This document shows positions 32,086 to 43,075 of a stretch of 64,000 nucleotides of DNA, in pieces. Below the pieces are notes generated by a model. The model was given only the letters and a program-made list of their open reading frames with translations, was not told the origin of the DNA and made no database searches. Location of the stretch: contig NC_064842.1 in the NCBI RefSeq assembly GCF_024166365.1, positions 28,429,001-28,493,000 of the forward strand. The letters are read 5' to 3'. The stretch is from Elephas maximus indicus (taxonomy: Eukaryota > Chordata > Mammalia > Proboscidea > Elephantidae). How positions within the stretch are numbered: position 1 is the stretch's first letter; the number at the start of each line of letters is the position of its first letter. Both the position numbers and the translations under genes were made by a program.

Positions 32086-32375
32086 ATTGAAGAACTGACT
32101 AACAAAGGCTATGCCAGCCATGGACATTGAGAACTGCAACTAGTGTGTAATGTATACTATCGGCATCCACTCTGATAGTCAGTGTTGTAGGCTCCACCAT
32201 GAAGTTACAACATGAATCTTTTTAGCTATAATCTATGCCAAGAATATGACATGATTAACATCAATTTCTTAGTAATAATGATGAAAATTCTGAACCAAAA
32301 ATATGTACATTCTCTCCTCACTCATCACATGGTTAGGCTCTAAAGACTAGGTCATTACTTGAAAATCAGTGTTAC
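32086..32375. other. Intergenic DNA, no gene seen
   Basis: AT-rich, nothing recognised. Confidence 0.4.
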
Positions 32376-32520
32376 ACAAAAATGAAGGACGACCACACCA
32401 GATCAGAAAATGGAGGATGACTACATCATTACTTAACTGCCAAATTACATCATTGCATAATTGCCAAACCACCAAGAACCACGGCCCGGCCAAGTTGACA
32501 CATAAGCTTAACCATTACAG
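32376..32520 (-). mobile_element. MaLR-type LTR fragment, likely
   Basis: Wording parallel to 14150-14210 of the complete LTR (aaaatggaggatgactac; atcattgcataattgcc; caagttgacacataagc). Both ends are lost. Confidence 0.5.
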
Positions 32521-32779
32521 CCAGCGTTATTCTCATCTGGCACCTTGGCAGTCATTACTGCCAGAAGTACATTGTTAACGCACAAAATTGTCAGTAGATT
32601 TTTTACTATTGCTGTAAATGCAAAATGTTGGAGAAAGAGATATTCGATGAGTGAGGAGAAGGTGTACATAATAGTCACGCAAGAAATATTTATTGCATTG
32701 CACACCTACTATGTACTCTCTATATACTTGTATCTAACACACACAAACACACACAACGGTGTAGTTCATAGTTAAGACC

Positions 32780-32995
32780 CTGGAATTGGGAGTTAAACAG
32801 GTCTGGCTTCAATCACTAGTGCCATCATTTATCAGCTGTATGACTTTGGGCAAGCCTCAGATTTCCTATATGTAAAATGAGAATATAAAGACCTTCTGAG
32901 CAGAACTGTTGTGAGGACTATATACAATAATATTTCTAAAGTGCTAGCCCAGGTTCTGGCATAAGTGCTCAATAAAAAGTAGCTATTTATTACAT
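32780..32995 (+). repeat. MIR SINE
   Basis: Nearly whole plus-strand MIR: head-side ttaaacaggtctggcttc, core agctgtatgactttgggcaa (32836) and tail ggcataagtgctcaataaa (32959). Confidence 0.85.
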
Positions 32996-32999
32996 TATA

Positions 33000-34735
33000 C
33001 ATACGTGTATAGGCACAGGAATTTGTTAATAAAAATAGTAATTCAGAAATCCATTGTAGGCATGGGATTAAAAAGATGAGTGTAGTTTTTAATCAAAAAT
33101 TTTAAAAAGAAACAAAAGCAGAAGAGAGAAGCAGATTTCAGTACTGGGGTAGGGCAAAAAACCTGCACTAGGAGTTTGGTGACAGCTGGTAACCAGATGG
33201 TTTGTGGCAGTGGCGAGGCTCAGTACTCACATTTGGCTGTAAGTTCAGCTCTATGTCCTTCAAGAACCGCAGAATTCTCAAAACAAGAGCCTCACAGGGA
33301 CACAATTTGACCCTCCCCCCTCTGCAGAAGAAGCAGGGAGCTATGACTCATAGGAGCCACCACGAAATCACTAACTGGAAATTCTTGCTGCAGCTCCCAC
33401 TGCAAAGGAATTGAACTTGATTTGCCAAATTCCCCATGTGATTAAAGCATGGCAACCTTCCAAAGAGCTGGACGGAGAGAGGGTCACTCACTTTTCCTGG
33501 TGACACGGAGGTTTCCTAACCCCACTGCCGAATGAAAAAGCGGCATAGGACATAGAGGAAGCCATTTCCAAGGACTATTTGGCTTTGGTGAGAGTAGTTG
33601 GAGCGTCAGAGTTTGGAGCGTTGGCCCCTTTCGGGAGCTTTCTACTCTTTACCTGGGAAGTTTTATTCTGAGGTTTTTGCAGTGCATGGAGCTATTGCCT
33701 TCACCATCTGCTCCTGTCTCTTCCTCTGGTGACATCAAAGAGTGCAGCAGGATTTGTCTGTGCCATTCCATGGGGTTTCAGGCTGTTTGACTCAACTGAG
33801 CATGTTTCTACAATGCCAGGAGAAAGATCCTACCCTAAGGCAGCTGAACAGAAGCCAGACAGTAACTGCAAACAAATGGCCCAGCTTGCTCCACAGCATG
33901 GAGACCAGCTTCATTGCAGCTAATTGGGTAGTGGTTGCTAACCAGCTTACAGCACAGATGCCTACAGAGTGACATCAAAGGGAAGAGTTCCTTGCTCACC
34001 TGAAGAAGGTAATCACTGTGCAGGTAGGTTAAGGTGTTTTTGAGATTTTCCAGTGCTAGCTAAGAGCATGGGCAGCTTTGGTGTGCAGGCTGAGGAAAGT
34101 GAGTAGCGGGTGGGTTCCTGGCAGCGCTGATGTCCTCGGGAGCTGCCTCCTGCAGACCGTTTGTTCAGAGGGTGGCTGTGTACTGCAGAGGAGCCTTAGG
34201 TGAGGGTGTTTGAGGAAGGAGAATGGAGAGAATTCTCTGGAATGGGGTGAGCCAAAGACCCTCATTTGAGAGATTCCAGCTCTGATTCTTGGATGTCAAT
34301 AACATGAGATCGTCTGGGGCATGGTGTAGCTACAAATGGGTACAGATGGGCAAGTGTGGGATGTTACTAGACAGGGCACATCAAACCCAGCATATCCCAA
34401 ATGTACTCGTTCTTTATCCTTTCTCTCATCCTTCACTGTTAGCCCTCCCTAACCTTTCAGTCTCCATATTCTTCCTGATTGATGCTAAGGATATCTCCAG
34501 TCCCTACCCTGCCTACTATCTTGGAGGCAGAAGGAGGCAGCCCAGAACTAAGGGCTGGAGTGGGGAGTCATGAAGGGATATATATGAAATTTCACAGCTG
34601 GAGGAATAGGAGAAGTGAAAAACTGAATGAGATTCAAGATCCAAAATGCTAGGAAGAGTCAGAATATCTGCTAAACTGGGTGAGGGCTGAGGATAGTATG
34701 GAAGTCAGGAGCTTAGAGATTGGGGTAGCTGAAGG
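33000..34735. other. 1.7 kb without recognised repeats or genes
   Basis: Apparently single-copy DNA in a repeat-rich neighbourhood. Frames at 33729-33972 lie in two phases of the same 240 bases and match no protein that I know. The 12-base word gtgacatcaaag occurs at 33729 and 33969. A possible splice donor (cag then gtaggt) lies at 34021-34026. I do not call an exon. Confidence 0.4.
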
Positions 34736-34737
34736 GT

Positions 34738-34920
34738 TAGGAGTCCCTGGATGGTACAAACGGTTAATGCACCTAGTTACTAACGGAAAGGTTGGAGGTT
34801 TGAGTCCACCCAGAGGTGCCTTGGGAGAAAGGCCTGGCAATCTACTTCCGAAAAACCAGCATTGAAAACCCTATGGAGCACAGTTCTTCTCTGACATACG
34901 TGGGGCTGCCATGAGTCAGT
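34738..34920 (+). mobile_element. AfroSINE C
   Basis: Well-kept type C copy: ggagtccctggatggtac start, gagtccacccagaggtgcc in the B-box region, and a tail cut at gagtcag. Confidence 0.92.
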
Positions 34921-35094
34921 TTAAGAAGGATCAAGACTGGGGGGAGGGTTCTTGAGCACTTGTTCTGTGGGCAGCGAGGCCTGGGAAGCAGCATGGGTCA
35001 GCCTGGCTGGAAGGACCGGAAGGGCATGCAATGACACCTCCATCCATTCAGGACCCAAACCAGCAACCCAGGAGCTGTCATCCACTCCGTGAGC

Positions 35095-35640
35095 TCTCTC
35101 ACTCCCCATCTCTTTTATGTTTCCACAGCCTTTCGACTCTGGCCTCATCAACCCTCTCTTGGGCTATTGCCATAAGCTCCTGACCCATGTCCCTGCCTCT
35201 AGTCTCTTCCCCCTCCAATCCATTCTGCTTACAACTGCCAAAATTATCCCTCTAAAATACAAATTTTACCATGTTCCCAGCTTAACAAACTCCAGTGGCT
35301 TCTCAGTGCCTACAGAACAAAGCCCAAACTTCTTGCAGGCTACACAGGAGCTATCAAGGTCTGCCCCTCTACCATCACAGCTTCATCTTCTGTCACTGAC
35401 TTGTAAGTGCCCAGTGATGTCGTCACCCAAAATTATTTGCTGTTCCTTGAATATGCCAGACCTTGTCATCATCTTTGTGCTTTTTTATGCTATTCCCTCA
35501 GCCCAGAATACCTTTTTTCTCTTGTCTTGCCTGCCAAACCCTGCCTCATCTTTCAAAACAAAGCCACCTCCTCTGTGATGCCCTCCCTGATGGCCCTCTC
35601 CCTCAAAGCAGAGTTTGTTGTTTTGTCTCCTATTCTTTTC
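35095..35640 (+). repeat. L2-like LINE fragment
   Basis: Wording typical of the L2 3' half: gggctattgccataagctcc (35161), aactccagtggcttctcag, tgctgttccttgaatatgcc (35437), tgatgccctccctgatgg (35576). The frame at 35117-35578 is a decayed relic at most. Confidence 0.6.
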
Positions 35641-36180
35641 CTCAAAGGTAATTGTCATGTTAAATGTGCATCTTTTAATGTGATAAAGTGGTTACATACA
35701 CATTGCTGCAGAGTAGCTGGATCATTAAAACACAGCAAAGAATACTTGACTCTCCTGCAATAAAAGTGTGTTTTCCACACGGAAGAAGTTGCAAACCAGT
35801 GGAAACGGGACGGTGCCATAACACCTGAACACTAAAATTAGACTCTGAGAAAAATGTTTCTAAGAAGAAAATCCTTTTGAGAAATCCAGTTAGAAAGTTT
35901 TCTTATGATTAGTCAAGATGCCTGAATTCCAGCCCTGCCCTTCCTATTACTTACAGTTAGGTTGTTTAATTCTCTAGGCCCTAATTTTATCGTCAGTAAA
36001 ATAACAGATGTCCCTTTCCATTCATAAAGTAACCCAGATAAAAGTATTCTGGTAACCTCAGACAAAGAAATCATCTGAATTACCATAATGATCAGCACTC
36101 CCTGCAGTGCTGGGACACCTGAATGGCAGTAAATTAGGCCCGAGGTCCTCTCTCAGAAGAAGCTAAATGGAACACTTTAA
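35641..36180. other. Intergenic DNA, no gene seen
   Basis: Unique-looking. The part around 35930-36010 could be a worn reversed MIR (ttctaggccctaattttatc), but the match is weak. Confidence 0.35.
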
Positions 36181-36184
36181 AGGG

Positions 36185-36211
36185 TAAACCAACAAAAACC
36201 CAGTGCCGTCG
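36185..36211 (-). mobile_element. AfroSINE tail fragment of about 27 bases
   Basis: aaaaacccagtgccgtcga is the SINE tail in reverse and stops abruptly. No clear target duplication is seen, so it may be an insertion or a leftover of a deletion. Confidence 0.55.
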
Positions 36212-36357
36212 AAGTGCAGCAATATTTGAGCACTCCCACCTGAGTAAGAAAATCCAGGAAGAGGTGCAATGCTGGGACATTTGAAGGGTGGTAGGAAAGG
36301 TGCTGGTGGGATTTAAACTGGTGGCAGTCGAGATAGTTTTCCGTAAATAAGGAATCA

Positions 36358-36518
36358 AAAAAAAAAACCCATTGCCATCGAGTCAATTCCAACTCACAGC
36401 AAACCTATAGGACAGAGTAGCACTGCCCCATGGGGTTTCCAAGGAGTGGCTGGTGGATTTGAACTGCCAACCTTTTGGTTAACAGCCAAGCTCTTAACCA
36501 TGGCTCCACCAGGGCTCC
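36358..36518 (-). mobile_element. AfroSINE A
   Basis: Complete minus-strand copy with an A-rich end (36358-36366). Approximate duplication aaataaggaat before and gaataagtaat after. Confidence 0.93.
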
Positions 36519-37199
36519 GAATAAGTAATAGACAAGAGAAAAAAAAAAAGCCCTGAGGCAAGAGTAGAAAAAAATACTCTTGGTAAAAACAGGATAAGTC
36601 CTTGGCGATATGTGAACATCCCATCTAGCCAGTGTTGATGTGAGTTGTCATTAAAGCCTGTAGGTAAAATAAATACTCTAAGCTCCTCCCTCTGATTTGT
36701 TCTGGTCTGTGGTATACATTAGGTGTGGCAAAGACGTGTTTGTAGCCATTGTTGAGAATGAACTCAAAGATGCTGGTGCCAAATTATGACACTTTTACTG
36801 AGTAATAAATCAACATAGCTTCTTTGCCTTAGAAGAACTGACCAAGCAACTTACGTATAGATCTCACAACCTATATTCTTCTCTTACATGTTTTCAAGCT
36901 GTCTGTGCTATTGATTCTCAAAAAGAGAAGGCAGCATAAGGCAAGTCTACTGAATTTTTTTTTTTTTTTACATAAGCTGAGAAATTAATATAAAACGACA
37001 TATATTCCCCCTTCTTCATTCCTCCTTCTTTTCTTCCTGAAATTGAAGAGGCGGTCAGGAAAACAAACCAACTACAACGAAAAAACATGCTTAGAAAAAT
37101 TACAAAACTTAGGTGATATAACCGATCACTTCTAATTAAGAGAAATAGAGGGCACAGCATGTAATACCAATTAAATTTTTTTTTAATGGCATAGTAGCT
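36519..37199. other. Intergenic DNA, no gene seen
   Basis: AT-rich, with homopolymer runs at 36540 (A) and 36955-36968 (T). Nothing recognised. Confidence 0.4.
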
Positions 37200-38190
37200 T
37201 CACTTTTGAAAATTAAGATCCATTCTCAGGGCTATAATGTTTTGGATTTATATTTCTCTATTCTAGAGAGTTCAGAAACAGCCTGGAAAATATAAAGGAA
37301 TTTAGTATGTAAGAAAGGTGGCGCTTCTAATTAGAGGGGAAAAGATGAACACAATCGATGGTGTTAAAACCACAGACAATCCATTTGAAGGAAAATATTT
37401 TTTCCCTGTTCTCTTTCCCGTTAAATGGTTTCTTTCACATTTATGCTCAGGCATCTGGTTAGGGAGTCAGTCATCAGAAGTGGCACCAGGGGACCACCCA
37501 GCAGCACTTGAGGTGATGTTGTTGGCACTCAACCATTTCCCACCATATGTTCCTCCTTTGCTAACCCAGTCCCCAATGGCCAAGGATTCATCTTATTTTC
37601 AAAGACAACTATTATATGTCCGACTTGAATATATCTGATTTCCAGAAACACTCACAGGCCGGCAAACACATTGTCCCCTGTGATGGATGTTTTAATGCCG
37701 TTTCTGTTTATGAGAATCGCCCATGGCGGCCAGGGTGCTCCCCTGGCAGCTGCCTTCAAGGTGTGCAAAGCTCAATTCAGATGTGTACAAAGCAGAGTGG
37801 AAAGAAGCCACCTAGACTGTCTGAGCCATGTGTAGTGAGCGACAAACACAAGGTTATGCCAGGTTTCCAACAATTAGCAGAGGCACAGCTGCCAGTAGAT
37901 AACGCTGTTTTCTACCTCCCATTGGGAAACTCTTGCTCTTATTAGACCTGATTAGCAGTCAGCAGCTGATTCCAGAAACAGTGCTATGTTTGTCAGGAAA
38001 CAAATTAGGAGAGGTCATCCTGAGGGGTGAGAGGTCCTAGGATTGTGTTTTTCAATACGTTTCCTGGTCATCTATTACTTTGATTTGATGGCCTCAAATT
38101 CTTGGCCATGTATCTAATTTCTGGAGGATAAACTTGTGCAGTGTGAACAGCGAGGGCAGAAGTAGTGCTGTAACCATTACGTTTATTACA
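37200..38190. other. About 1 kb repeat-free island
   Basis: No SINE, LINE or LTR wording and no coding frame with convincing features. It holds several transcription-factor-like words: ttccagaaac at 37640 and 37970, cagctg at 37747, 37888 and 37963, and aaacaca words at 37667 and 37843. It could be a conserved non-coding element, but conservation cannot be seen here. Confidence 0.35.
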
Positions 38191-38198
38191 GGCAGCTA

Positions 38199-38602
38199 AT
38201 GTCTGATTTCACCACCCACCTGTCAGTTTGTCATCTGCAGTGGCTTATGTGTTGCTAGAATGCTGGAAGCTATGCCACCTGGTATTTCAAATGCAAGTAG
38301 GGTCACCCATGGTGTACAGGTTTCAATAGAGCTTTCAGACTAAGACAGACTAGGGAGAAAGAACTGGTGAACTACTTGCAAAAATTAGCCAATGAAAACT
38401 CTATGAATCATAATAGAATATGGTTCGATATAGTGCTGGAAGATGAGCCCTTAGGTTGAGGGGCACTCAAAATCCACAGTGACTGCAACAATGGACTTGA
38501 GCATATGAAGATGGCACAGGACCGGGCAACGTTTTATTCTGTTGTCTGTGGGATCACCATGAGTTGGAGCTGACGACACAGCAACTAACAATAAGTACCT
38601 GA
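38199..38602 (+). mobile_element. Headless RTE derivative, copy 4
   Basis: RTE 5' end (ctgtcagtttgtcatctg near 38220) to about 38470, the shared junction (gcactcaaaatccac then gactgcaacaatggac), and the RTE 3' end with an actaacaataag tail. Confidence 0.9.
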
Positions 38603-39640
38603 TCAGGGAGAACAGGTCTGACGGGTAGTGGGTGGAAGGGAGAGTATTTCCAGAAATCACACAGAATTCAGGTGGAGCTGAGTCAAGAGGCAGCTTGCAT
38701 AACAGCCACAAAGTCTACCCACTGGGTTGAGTCACTCGGCCACCTTGCCCATCTTGCCAGGACAGTCTCCCGGCCTGGTGTCCTCATCCAACTGAAGGCT
38801 GAGTTCACTGGCTCCTGGGTGTTTGCTTTGGGGATTTCCTAGCTAGGCTTCTTTACTTTGCTGACACGTTTGAAGTAACATGATGATTTTTTTTTTAAAT
38901 ATGGGTAGGAATCCAGACCATTAAGTTATTAACTAGTCTCAGATATTTAAAATGCCTTGCTCATTTAAGCCCTTTGCAATTCACAAGAATGCTTTAATAA
39001 AACTGTTTTCTTCAGTTAGATTTCTAGAATCACACCCTGTTACATGTATGTCACCCTGTCTTCTGTATTTTAGATGTCAGTGACTGGTTTTCCCACCTAA
39101 TACCTGCATTTGATCTAGTATTGCTCTGCGTTTGCGGCCTTTCCTCCCTTTCTGATATTTTATGCTTCTGAACAGATTATGTATTTTATATTAAATAAAA
39201 TGGCACATCTGGGCTGCGTTTATTCTGTCAAGGGATGCAATTGACTCAGAACTTTACTCACGGTATAGCTGAATTAAACAAACAAAAGCTTGTCATAGTC
39301 AACTGCTGACAAAGTGAATTCTATATTCCCATGGATTCCTTCATTTCCATATTACTCCAGTGTCAGCCCAAGCCGGGTGGGGAGAAGAAGGGTTTTTGCT
39401 TCAACCCAAGGCTCAAGGCAAACATCTGATGAAGTAAGTGTCCTCTCTCCACCATGGCTGGTGTGTTGCAGGCTCCTTCACATAGCCTAGCCCAGCCATT
39501 CCATTTCCCTGATCAAGAAGGAACACCACACTTTCTTCTCTGGTGTGATCACTCGGTAATATGGATGCTTGGGACCAGAAATCCTACAAAAAATTTAGTG
39601 AAAATAAGCCTTTCAATGGTTGTTTTTTTGTTTGTTTTCT
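38603..39640. other. Intergenic DNA, no gene seen
   Basis: Unique-looking. The short frame 39454-39663 runs into the following SINE and is not a gene. Confidence 0.4.
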
Positions 39641-39850
39641 GGCCCTGGTGGTGCAATGGATAAGTGCTTAGCTGTCAACTGAAACATTGGAGGTTTAAAC
39701 CCCCTCTGCGGGTCCACGGGAGACAGACCTGGTGTTTTGCTTCTGTAAAGGTTACAGCCTAGAAAACTCTATGGGGAAGCTCTACTTTGTCACCAGGGTC
39801 TCTATGAGTCAGAAATTGACTTGACAGCACCTAACAGCAACAACAACATA
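39641..39850 (+). mobile_element. AfroSINE B with an RTE-style tail
   Basis: Type B head and block (gggagacagacctgg region). The end reads cacctaacagcaacaacaac, which is the RTE 3' end rather than the usual SINE 'gggtttggttt' end. Confidence 0.88.
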
Positions 39851-40085
39851 CATGTAACAAAACATTTGCCATCTCAACACTCTTCACATGTACAAGTCAG
39901 TGACATTATGCTCATCATATTGTACGATCACCACCGTTACCCATTTCCAAATTTTTCCATCACTCTTGACAGAAGCTCAGTGTTCCCTAAACAATGACCC
40001 GTCCTCCCCCCGCCCCCACACTCACCGCTTGTAACCACTAATAAACTTTGAGCCTTTTAGTTTTTAATCTCAGATGCCTTTGTCC
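39851..40085 (-). repeat. Old L1 (L1M) 3' UTR fragment
   Basis: Parallels 17910-18110: tgtacaagtcagtgac, gatcaccaccgttaccc, cttgtaaccactaataaac. Confidence 0.65.
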
Positions 40086-40089
40086 AGGA

Positions 40090-41400
40090 TTTAGAAGTAT
40101 CTACCCCAGGGAGCAAATCTGAATGGCAGGCGACATGCTGTACTCAGAATCACCCCTCCCCTTCTGCAAGCCCAGTTTCCTTATTGGAGGGAGAGACTGC
40201 TCTTCTGTCACTTGTTCATGTTCCCGGGGAGGGGCTGCCCCACCAGGTCCACTAATAACACTCACCATCCGAATCCAGAGGTAAACACAGTTTCAGCTTA
40301 AGGTGGGACCCACACTACATTAATGTTCAGTTCTGACTCCAAATATATGTCAGCACTATGCCTCTCAAATTAGTTTACATAATGAGTTGGGAAAACTATT
40401 ACATAATTTTTAAGGTTTAATCTGCCTTTGCATAAAAAAGCACCAGGCCAAAAAAATCAGGATTTAAATAAAATTGCCCGAAGTGTAAGAAGACACATAA
40501 CCTCTAACAATTTTGGGCCATAGAACTACAGGTCATCATGAATTCATTCAGCTATTTGTGTTCTTCTGTATCTTCCTCATTTATTAGAAAAAATGTATTG
40601 AGTGGCTAGAATCTCAGGCAGTCAGGAACACGAAAAGATAAAATACAGTCCCCACAACTTAATAAACAAAAAGCGCATTTGGGGAGACAAACAAAAAAAT
40701 ACCAGCCATAATACTGTAGAAGGTGGGGAGAGAGGGGAAACTACATTAGATTGTGTTCTGGCTCATCTGCTACATTTGGGATGTTCTCTTTTAGCAGAAA
40801 ATGCGTATTTCATTTAAATCCTATCTGATAAATACCAAAAGGACAAGACTGTGCCTTTTGTACATTCCGTGTAGTTCTTATGTAGGTGTAGGGTGAAGAC
40901 TATAAAGACTAATTGAGACATCAAAGGAGTTAGGTGGAACAGGGCTCCTTCAGTCTGTGTGAAGTACAGTGTTTAGGCTCCAAGTAAATCTTTATTGTTT
41001 GGTGTTCTGGCTCTTGCTAAAACAGGCTCTCCACCAGCCACCGTGGAGAGTCAGTACAACCCATTACTATGGTTAAAAAATGCTTAATAAGCATCCCATA
41101 CAACTGACCCAAGATATTTGCCCCACAGAGTTCAACCTATATGTTGAGGTTTTCCAGCAAGAGACTGACATTTTAAGCAACATGGAACATGGTATAGTTA
41201 GAAATGACCAGGATGAAATATGAGGCTGTTAGCCACAAATGGAGCAGAGAAAAATGTTAAGCATCTTCACCCCACTCTCCTGCCTGCCTTCAGACATCAT
41301 TCTCACCCTCCCCAACATGCCCACCTTTACTCTTTCTACTTTGGAAGGGGTCTTCAAGCCACCATGAGCTCTCTCACTAGCCTTTACATGTGCTGTTTCC
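40090..41400. other. Intergenic DNA, no gene seen
   Basis: 1.3 kb of AT-rich, unique-looking DNA with no good coding frame. Confidence 0.4.
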
Positions 41401-41404
41401 TCTC

Positions 41405-41560
41405 CTAGAACAGTGCTTCTTAAACTTTAATGTGTATATAAGCCACCTAGGGACCTCGTGTGAGGTCTGAGCTGAGTCATAGACGTGGCTCATAGCCTGA
41501 GATTCTGCATTTCTCATAAGCTACCAGGTGATGCTGGTGCTGGTTGAAAAGCCCATACTT
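41405..41560 (+). repeat. MER5-like (hAT-Charlie) short DNA transposon
   Basis: Begins like agtgcttcttaaactttaa, has the middle word gagattctgcatttct and a right part with ccaggtgatgctggtgctgg, the usual MER5 plan. The right end is worn. Confidence 0.6.
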
Positions 41561-41737
41561 GGTGCACCTAGAACACCCTTCTTGGCCTGTCCTGGCCTAA
41601 CTGTCATTGGTTTCTGGACACGTGTATTTTATAGTCCAATTCAAAACAAAAACAAAAAATGACAACTACATCATCGACAACAAAATAATAAACTTTTTTA
41701 GGGACCAATCAGGTTGCCAATCTTTTATTGCCAACTA

Positions 41738-42058
41738 CAGTAGTCCTTCTGTAGGCATTGATTCCAGGATTCCTGTGGATACAAAAATCTGAGAATGTTC
41801 AAGTTTCTTATATAAAATGGCATAGTATTTGCACATAATCTACACACATCCTCCCATATAGTTTAAATCATCTCTAGATTACTTATAATATGTAATACAA
41901 TGTAAATGCTATGTAAATAGTTGTTATACTGTACTGTTGAGGAAATAATGACAAGAACAAAAAGTCTTTTTTGTTTGTTTGCTTTTTCCTAAGTATTTTT
42001 GATCCTCTGTTGGTTGAATCCGAAGATGGTTGAACTCACAAATATGGAAGGTCAAGTG
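41738..42058. mobile_element. Short Tigger-type (pogo) non-autonomous transposon
   Basis: 321 bp with inverted ends (cagtagtccttctgtaggc and, reversed, cacttgaccttccatattt) and TA outside on both sides (41736-41737; 42059-42060). The inside (catagcatttacattgtatt in reverse) is the well-known Tigger-derived MITE text; the exact family number is not certain. Confidence 0.8.
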
Positions 42059-42112
42059 TAATTTGTTGAGAAAGGACATTAAACACATCATGACAATTAT
42101 TACCTTATCATA

Positions 42113-42275
42113 CCAAAACCAAACCCAGTGCCGTCGAGTCGATTACAACTCATAGCAACCCTATAGGACAGAGTAGAATCGCCCCATAGAGTTTCCAAGG
42201 AGCATCTGGTGGATTCGAACTGCCGATCCTTTGTTTGCAGCCGTAGCACTTAACCACTACGCCACGAGGGTTTCC
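42113..42275 (-). mobile_element. AfroSINE A
   Basis: Complete minus-strand copy with a perfect 12-base target duplication taccttatcata at 42101-42112 and 42276-42287. Confidence 0.96.
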
Positions 42276-42300
42276 TACCTTATCATAGAAATAAAAAAAT

Positions 42301-42352
42301 ACCAAACCCGTTGCCATTGAGTCGATTCCGACTCATAGCAACCCTATAGAAG
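42301..42352 (-). mobile_element. AfroSINE tail, 5'-truncated
   Basis: About 50 bases of the tail (accaaacccgttgccattg to accctatag), then unrelated sequence. Confidence 0.85.
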
Positions 42353-42424
42353 AACGTTATTTAAATTACAAAAAAAGACGGAAGGACATAGTTGTACATC
42401 GTAAGACACTCTTGAATTGAATAA

Positions 42425-42838
42425 ACTTAGGTGAAAGCTGGACAATGAATAAAGAAGACCGAAGAGTTTATGCCTTTGAATTGTGGTGTTGGCGAAGAAT
42501 ATTGAATATACATACCATGGACTGCCAAAAGAACGAACAAATCTGTCTCGGAAGAAGTGCGGCCAGGATGCTCCTTAGATGCAAGGATGGCGAAACTGCG
42601 TCTTACGTACTTTGGACATGTTGCCCTGGAGAAGGGCATCATGCTTGGCAGAGTACAGGGTCAGCGGAAAAGAGGAAGACCCTCAACCAGGTGGATTGAC
42701 ACAGTGACTGCAACAATGAGCTCAAGCATAGCAACGATTGTAAGGATGGCGCAAGACCGGGCAGTGTTTCGTTCTGTTGTGCCTAGGGTTTCTATGAGTC
42801 GGAACCGACTCGACGGCACCTAACAACAACAACAGTTT
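42425..42838 (+). mobile_element. RTE LINE 3' end, 5'-truncated
   Basis: Last about 410 bases of the RTE. The frames (42445-42699, 42557-42823) encode parts of the protein C-terminus (residues RKRGRPSTRWID, then a stop just before the (aac)n tail) but in two phases, so at least one shift is present. It ends cacctaacaacaacaac. Confidence 0.93.
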
Positions 42839-43012
42839 GTGAAAAACTCACTATATTGGTATTTTTTTCTGATTTTTTCCTGGACGGCAGGCACTAAAAG
42901 CATTTAGGAAAAGTTGGCATAACTGAAGCTTACCGAGTCTTTAAGACTCAAGTCTAAAGTCAGCTCTTTCAAAGGCTCTTTCAGATGCTCGGATGTAGAT
43001 TGTCCCTCTCCG
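42839..43012. other. Short spacer, nothing recognised
   Basis: AT-rich, no gene. Confidence 0.4.
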
Positions 43013-43075
43013 GTGCTGCGGAGAACACTGTGTACAGTGCTGCCGAGAACACTGTGTACAGTGCTGCCAGAACCC
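43013..43075. repeat. 24-base tandem repeat, about 2.6 units
   Basis: Units 43013-43036 and 43037-43060 differ at one base; a partial third follows. Each unit contains the inverted repeat cactg-tgta-cagtg when read across the unit boundary. Confidence 0.9.

Noticed and set aside
35117-35578. Plus-strand frame of 153 codons
   Set aside because: It falls on L2-like repeat text; composition S, P, L-rich; not a host exon.
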